From Nansenia antarctica (Eukaryota; Chordata; Actinopteri; Argentiniformes; Microstomatidae), in the NCBI GenBank assembly GCA_963989245.1, contig OZ022339.1, positions 95,229,332 through 95,293,331 of the forward strand: 64,000 nt of DNA. The letters run 5' to 3'. A program made the translations under genes and the position numbers. The notes beneath the pieces were generated by a model, which worked only from the letters and a program-made list of their open reading frames with translations, was not told where the DNA came from and did no database searches. This document shows positions 57,812 through 64,000 of the stretch, piece by piece (position 1 is the stretch's first letter; every line of letters begins with the position of its first letter).

Positions 57812-60800
57812 TTACTGGGTCTTCTTGGATGGACACTGTTTGCATGGACAGCAGCAGAGGCCAAGGCTCTTCACAGACGTGAGCATCCTCGAGAGGAGGG
57901 AACGCTTCTGTGTCTTTGAAGCTCCTCTCTCCTCAATGGGAGTTGTCACAGACCTCACTGGGCTGGCCGCTAGAGACAGGAGAGAGAGTTCATATGAGCT
58001 TCACCAGGCCTATAGCTACAGAATACTTTATTAGTTTGGTTAGTATGTCCTTGGTCTGTGTGTTATACATGTTGACTTACCTCTGCTGTGTCCATCGTCG
58101 TGGGCAACCTCAATGTCCTCCTGTCCGGGGGCTGGAGGCTGGACACCGTCCTTGATGTCCTCCTGTCCCGGGGCTGGAGGCTGGACACCATCCTCGATGT
58201 CCTCCTGTCCTGGGGCTGGAGCCTGGACACCTACCTGTTTGCTCTTCTTGCACGACATCTTGCACGACATCAGTTGTTACAGAAGAAGAATCAATGACAG
58301 AACATATCTCTTAAAACCCCATTATTCCTACAACAACAATGCATAGCTTGTCTACTGTTTTATGATAAACTGGTAAGACTTTACATTACCGTTACATCAC
58401 CGAGTACATGTGGCTTTCTTTGATAAATTCACTGTATATATCTGTTTTACCTTTCTCTTCAACATTGAAAGGAATTTCCCAAATTTCCCTTTCTTCTTCT
58501 CACTCTGAGGCTGTGTGAGTGAGGCTGTGGAGGCTGTTGTGGTGTCGGATACCATTGATACATTGTCCAACACCTGGTGGACCAGGACCCTGGAGAACAG
58601 ATCCACTGTGTTGTTGTATATCTCAGAAGAGCTGGTGGACAGCAGGCTCTTGGGGCTGGAGACTCTGGTCGGGGCGTTGTTGTCAGAAGCTTCCTCCTCC
58701 GTGCTCCATGATGAGCGAGGGACGATCACGGGAAGAAGCAATCGCTTCACCGACTCCTCGGCAAAGGCGTAGACCACCTCAATGCCCACCTTAAAACACT
58801 TCTCTGCCTGTGTCGGTTTGGACAGAACACTGTCCGACACACACTTCCCAACATCCACCGATAGACTGCTGTGCAGGGACATCAGCGCTTGGAGTCTGTC
58901 CACAAGGGCGTGAGTCAAGGTGCGGAACCTCACCTGGGACAGCAGTCTGGTGAGGTCAGCTCCGGGAGAGGTGACCTCTTCAAGAACCGGCAGGTCCATG
59001 TGGTCCATCAGGACTTTCACCACGTCGGCCATCAGCTGTTTGTCACTGACGGAATCCTCTGGCACAGTCTCTTCAGAGCTCTCAAGCTTTGAATGTGTCA
59101 AAGACACATTCTCAAACTTGGACCGTGTGGACAGAGAGGAGGAGGCCCTGAGCAACTCTGTAGCTACTAACGCACCACCCTCACTGGAAAGTCCATCACT
59201 ACCCTCACTAGACACCATCTCTACTTTCTCCAGTAGAGATCCTATAGCACTGTGCCATTGTCGGAGCTCCACTGAGGTCTCCATTTCTTCTGACTGTGCC
59301 ACCATGTCACCCTGAATGGCAACCAGGATCTGGCTAATGCTCTCCCTAGCCTTAGCCATAGATGCACTTTGCTCAGCGGCATGCATCTCACGCTGAGTGA
59401 AGAATTCCTTCAGCTTCCGCTGCAGATCTCTCCAGATGGTCTGTGCTGTAGACCACAGTCTCAACTCCGATACCTCAGAGGCCTCAGAACCTCCCACACT
59501 TCCCCCGAGGAGCAGACTGGAACTAGCTGAGGACTCCTGAGTCTGGAACAGGCTCTTAACGCCATTCACAAACGTGCCAACAAGGTCTAATGCTGACAAG
59601 TCAGCACAACAGGTAGTTAACCCAGAGTGGTGGGAAGAACTTCCTGCACTGGGGGAGCATCTCTCTGATCTCATGAGGATGTCACTCACTTTCTCAGCGG
59701 CTTGCCTCTGAAAGTCCTCCATATTGATATCTGATATGGGTAGACTGCATGTGAAAGGCATATTTATGGCAGACTTCTGCAGCCACTCGCTGACGGCCTC
59801 TGTGGCCTCACATCTAATGTCCTCATTAGAAAGTCTATCCACGCTGGAACAACGGCTGACCTGGGGAACATCCTCTAAATCCTCCAGATACATATCACCA
59901 CAGAGTTCTGCTGTTGGATAATTCGCCAGTCCATCTAGGATGTCTTCCACCATACCTTCCGTTGTGGACAGAATCGAGGACTTCCTACGGGCAGAGATTG
60001 AGGACTCTAGCCTCGCCACCTCAGATCTAAATGTGGCTGCAAGTTCACCATAGACTTCCTTGGTGACTTCTTCATAGTTAATGGCCTGAGAGACACTCCC
60101 GGACTGGATGGAGGCAAGTTCCTCATCACTGATGTCTTGTAGTTCTAGACATAGTTCCTCTCCGTTGGTTCCAATCTCTACGAGCAATGGGATTTCCTCT
60201 CCGCTGGTTCCACTCAAAGCTGAGGCCCTCCCACTTATGACTGACTCTCGCCTGAACAAGTCAGCCAATTTCGTCTGCATATTTGCAAACATCTTACGGG
60301 TACCAGTGAAGATTTTATTTGCAATAGACCCGTCCAAATCCGTGGTCTGAATGATGTCTTCAACATCAGACGCGAATGTGTCGACGACGTGAGCCGCCTC
60401 CAAGTTTAAATCTTGAGGAGTTGGGGAGGTGGTCATCGCGGCGGCCATGTTGGCTTGGCCAGTGACATCACTAGTTGAGCCAGATGGTAAACAGTCGTAG
60501 ATATTCTTGCTCAGAATTTCACCAACGGCCTTGGTGGCTTTGGAGTGAAACTCCTCACTCTTAATAATCCTGAGGTGTCGTCCCACACTGGAAGAGGAGG
60601 ACACGCGTCTATGCGGCGCTCCGGCAGAGGATGCCTCCTGATCAGAGACAGAGCTGATCCTGCTGATCTTCTTTGCTAGCTCTCTGAGCATGTCAGCTGC
60701 TCCCTGCACGCCCTCCTGATCAGCTGAGCTGCATGACTCCACCGTCTCAACGATGGCAGTCATGATGTCGGCCGTCATTGGCCCCAGGTCGGTCATATGG

Positions 60801-62185
60801 GTCATGGCCTTAGTCTGTGGCACCACTGGTTTGTAGATCCCACATTCCTGGAACTTGATGGTCACCCCGCGCATCATCCTCCAAGTCGCCGCGCACAGGG
60901 AGCGCTCCTTATCGAAGCCTTTAGGGGCAGACTTACCTGGCCTTGAAATTATCACGGCGACGTCAGAGTTCAAATGCTCCAGGACGTCTCTCACCACAGG
61001 TCTGGTCGAATCAAAGGAGCTAGAGGAGATCGAGCCCAGTGATTGGAGGACGGTGTCCTCGGTGATCCCAAAGAGGACCCGGAGTGGATCATCCAGGGGG
61101 GGTGATCCACTGGCCTCATGATGGGGGGGTGATCCACTGGCCTCATTCAGCTTTATGACACGCTGTAGAGTAGGGAGGATGACCTCTATGACCGCGTTGG
61201 AGATCAGTTTTACTATCTTCTGGCCCGTGACTTCAAGCTGCGCCTTGGTCATCTGTGTTCATTCAAAAGAGAGTGAAGGATTAGTTGTTCAGCTTAAAGA
61301 TGCTTTAATCATTATAATAATCTTAATTTAATTATTTTGTCATTTAAAGGCAATATTAAAAGGATGGGTTTTTATAATCTTAATTTAATTATTTAGTCAT
61401 TTAAAGGCAATATTAAAAAGATGGGTTTTTAGTCTTGACATATTTGCTGAAGTTGCATCCCTAATGTAAACTGGCAGTGCATTCCACAATTTGGGTGCAT
61501 AAAATGAGAATGCAGCCTCACCAAATCTCTTCTTTTGTACATGAGGTACACAGAGAAAACCAGCGTCAGAAGACCTGAGAGCTCTATTGGGCTGATATGC
61601 TAGCAAAAGGTCTTTCAAATATTCTTGTGCTGTGCCAGTGAGAGCTTTATAAACAAGCAGAAGGATCTTGAAATCTATTCTGAACTTAACAGGAAGCCGT
61701 GTAGAGTTTCTAAAATAGGAGTTATACCATAATGACTGGTATGGTATGCCTGCTAACTCTAAAGTAAAATAATAACACATAAAATACACTTACCGGGTCT
61801 CTCATGCAGTCATGGATCACCATCCACTGCCTGGTGAAGAAACAAGTCAAAGTTTTCAATTATTTGGTCTTGGCTTACACTTGTTGTGCTGTTTATGCGC
61901 AGGGTGCGAAATCGTGAGCTTAGAATTACAAGGTTCTATCTCCGTTTAGGGAAGTTCAGAGATATTGAGCGTCAAAGTTTTTACATTCCATTATGTTTTG
62001 TGAGATGGAACCTTTGTATTTTATTAATTACTAACTAAAAAATGTCAACATTTTAAAAATAACACCACACAGGCATTAATAAACACCTAATGGATCAGAT
62101 TATGTAAAAAAACTCAATTTTGACAAAAATGGAGATAGAACCGTATAATTCTAATGTCACGAAATATTGGGTGTGTATTGAAACA

Positions 62186-62219
<34 letters not shown>

Positions 62220-62943
62220 GATTATTGAATAATGTGTATTGAAACATAGGGAGCATAGATACAGTAGAGCACATAATCCTTACTCATCAGTGAGACACTT
62301 CATGAATGTGATCAGGGTGGGGAGGCGGTCCTGATCGATGTTGGTGTTTAACCACCCAGCCCCCCCCCGGCCCCTCCTCCTCCAGCAGCCTGATGACTGC
62401 CGCTCTGTCCTCATACTTGTCCTTCGCTCCGGCTGAGGAGGACGTCTCAGCGCGAGCTAAAAGAAACAAACACAGGATTCTGGGGTTTTATTGCCACCTA
62501 GGAAATAGTCTGTAGTACATTAAGACAATCAATGGTTGTGTTACAATATTCACACTAGTATAGCATGATGGAGCCATTTCTAGGCCTTACATTCACACTG
62601 ATATGTATGGCCATGCGTTCATAATGAATGGTAGCATGTGGATATTGGATGTTTAATGGGATGAAAGACATTTTTTACTTCTTATCAAACAAGTCTTTGC
62701 AAATAATCAACATAGGGACTCTACAGGGAGAAGTCAACAGAAAACCCTCTCACCTGCATCAGTGTTGGAGCTCTTCACAGAGCTCTTTGAGCCCTTCTCA
62801 GAGTGCTTGGTGCCCTTCCTAGCCCACCTGGCGCTCTTCTTAGAGCTCTTGAAGCTCTTCTTGGCCCTACTGCCACTACTCTTCACCTGCAACACAACAG
62901 AGTTCAGATACACATTCACACACACCTCACATTCACATACACA

Positions 62944-63007
<64 letters not shown>

Positions 63008-63030
63008 ACACACCTCACATTCACACACAC

Positions 63031-63107
<77 letters not shown>

Positions 63108-63242
63108 CACATTCTGGTCAAAGTAGCTTCAGATGGCATCGCATGGCATCGCATAAAAAAGTATTAATGATAATCAGTCAGAAGGCAGCAAAAGGCTTGT
63201 TCTGTCAATGTTAGCATAAGACCTTACCATGTCTTGGTCCAT
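57812..63242 (-). CDS. Seven-exon host-like gene with repeated modules, family uncertain
   Basis: Exons (minus): 63242-63228 (ATG, MDQDM), 62886-62754, 62456-62284, 61830-61794, 61252-58451, 58258-58081, 57969-57812 (stop). All junctions have GT/AG and fit in phase, giving about 1,160 codons. Exon 2 is Ser/Lys/Arg-rich (VKSSGSRAKKSFKSSKKSAR). The large exon holds MTKAQLEVTGQKIVKLISNA and three related modules (FHSKATKAVGEILSKN, IRCEATEAVSEWLQKS, FQRQAAEKVSDILMRS). Exon 6 has three 19-residue repeats (VQPPAPGQEDIKDG). The end is basic and Cys-rich (SLGLCCCPCKQCPSKK). The module style recalls sperm fibrous-sheath-type proteins, an inference only. A C9 run at 62360-62368 puts exon 3 out of frame by one base (the second half, NTNIDQDRLPTLITFMKCL, is in another register): a real frameshift or a homopolymer error. 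Confidence 0.7.
58081..58258 (-). repeat. 57-bp coding repeat in exon 6
   Basis: Three tandem units encode GVQ-A/P-PAPGQEDI-E/K-D. The unit is a multiple of three, so copy number can vary without frame loss. Confidence 0.85.
61300..61790 (-). mobile_element. 5'-truncated LINE fragment in intron 4
   Basis: Minus-strand reading gives the C-terminal region of an L2/CR1-type LINE ORF2: RIDFKILLLVYKALTGTAQE, VQKKRFGEAAFSFYAPKLWN, ATSANMSRLKTHLF. At its 3' end a segment containing GTCATTTAAAGGCAATATTA is tandemly duplicated (about 61338 and 61395). Confidence 0.8.
61840..62280. other. Intron 3, no gene; (TAA)n
   Basis: AT-rich intron with an ATAATAATAATAATAATA stretch at about 62185-62215. The segments AAGTTCAGAGATATTGAGCG and AAAAATGGAGATAGAACCGT may belong to a diverged repeat. 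Confidence 0.4.
62940..63105. repeat. Compound (CA)n microsatellite in intron 1
   Basis: Two long CA tracts separated by CCTCACATTCACACACACCA, immediately upstream of exon 2. Confidence 0.97.
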
Positions 63243-63372
63243 CGTTTTTCTTGGTCTATACTCAGTCAGTCTGGTTTAACCGTGGTTAACTCCAGCTGTG
63301 AAATGTCCTTCAACTTATTTCATAGTTGTGACTGACGACAGGACGGCTGTCAGCGGCTTTTGTAGTGGCATA

Positions 63373-63398
63373 TTACGTCATAGGACATTGTGATGTCA
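63373..63398 (-). promoter_or_regulatory. Two CRE-like sites upstream of the seven-exon gene
   Basis: TTACGTCA (63373-63380) and TGATGTCA (63391-63398) each differ by one base from the cAMP-response element TGACGTCA. They lie 130-160 bp upstream of the ATG on the minus-strand gene, a position typical of CREB/CREM-driven promoters. No TATA box is obvious. Confidence 0.45.
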
Positions 63399-63409
63399 CA
63401 GTGACGGCC

Positions 63410-64000
63410 AATCAGATTCGGAAATGTATTCAAATGTGAAAAAAAATATATAAATATAGTTTAAAATTAATTAATTGATTTATTCATTACTTTCTTGTAT
63501 CACGTTGGTTATTAAATACTAAGGCATACCTGTCAACCCTCCCGTAGTTTACCCTTCTTTCCCGCTGTGCTCCCTTTTAAATGTTTTCGCGTAAATCTCC
63601 CGTATTTTTACCCTATTATAATACAGTGGCGAGCGGTGACCTTTTGCACTGGTCATTCTACATCCATTTTGAATACTCAAATGAAAAACCAAATTGAAGC
63701 CACCAAACCCAACCGGAGAGGCTACAGTACAAAAAAGACAAAAAATAGCACAACGTCCTGCCTTATTTGTAGGCAAAGTCCATCCTACGATCCTTCCTAG
63801 TAAATCCCATGATGACGTTGTCATTCCGTGTGTTGCCAAATGTCTGAAGTTTTACCAGACAAAGTATGTGGGAAGATGCACGCTCATGCTTAGTCATAGT
63901 GGTAGTTGGAGGTTGTTTAAATCGCCACAGCCTGTCGTGGTCCAGACTGTGTTCAGTAGAATAAAGGAGACATGGCCAACAAAACCGTTTTCTAACCTCT
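63410..64000. other. Repeat fragments, no gene recognised
   Basis: ATACCTGTCAACCCTCCCG (about 63526) and ACAGTGGCGAGCGGTGACC (about 63622) look like ends of common fish DNA transposons. The opposite ends were not found. The short frames here are not supported. Confidence 0.4.

Noticed and set aside
62734..63214. Frames of 107-150 codons with HTHT or VCVC runs
   Set aside because: Mostly (CA)n translation; only the short basic segment at 62754-62886 is a real exon, in the frame used for the seven-exon gene.

Overview
The window looks like nuclear DNA of a ray-finned (teleost) fish. Evidence: intron-split genes with GT/AG junctions, vertebrate-like coding exons (paired coiled-coil exons resembling cingulin/paracingulin), long (CA)n, (GA)n and (TA)n arrays, and a dense, nested mix of fish-typical transposons (L2/CR1-type LINE, DIRS, Ty3/gypsy, hAT, PIF/Harbinger, piggyBac). 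There are no bacterial-style operons, ribosome binding sites or CRISPR arrays, and I recognised no tRNA or rRNA gene.

Layout. 0-1.6 kb: a 3'-truncated piggyBac transposase with a 24-bp coding repeat. 1.6-12 kb: an L2/CR1-type LINE split by a 6.2 kb block bounded by two directly repeated ~255-bp MITE copies; the block holds hAT and Harbinger MITEs, a solo LTR and two coiled-coil exons. 12-19 kb: dispersed repeats, a hAT (ZMYM1-like) transposase pseudogene and a fold-back element with a nested Harbinger MITE. 19-36 kb: a Crypton-like tyrosine-recombinase gene (C2H2-like fingers plus recombinase domain, several exons), split by a complete 6.6 kb DIRS-type retrotransposon that itself carries a truncated hAT; the gene's 117-bp downstream exon sits in a 2.79 kb tandem duplication and is present three times. 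36.6-41 kb: a hAT-like transposase gene with six coding exons and a continuous spliced frame, inside a probable transposon whose end resembles the MITEs of the first region. 41-44 kb: an unidentified internal exon and a small two-finger gene. 45-46 kb: a hAT element with a perfect 8-bp target duplication inside a 10-bp minisatellite. 46.2-52.3 kb: a 6.1 kb segment bounded by TTAA and piggyBac-like inverted ends, filled with 336-bp and 933-bp tandem repeats. 52.7-57.2 kb: a Ty3/gypsy element with two frame breaks. 57.8-63.2 kb: a seven-exon host-like gene (about 1,160 codons) with internally repeated modules and CRE-like sites upstream.

The most notable points are the nested recombinase history at 19-36 kb (a retrotransposon that uses a tyrosine recombinase inside a gene that encodes one, with a frame-neutral exon triplication downstream), the continuous hAT-like gene that appears to be the autonomous relative of the window's MITEs, and the large piggyBac-like satellite carrier. 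All identifications come from reading motifs and translations; no database search was possible.
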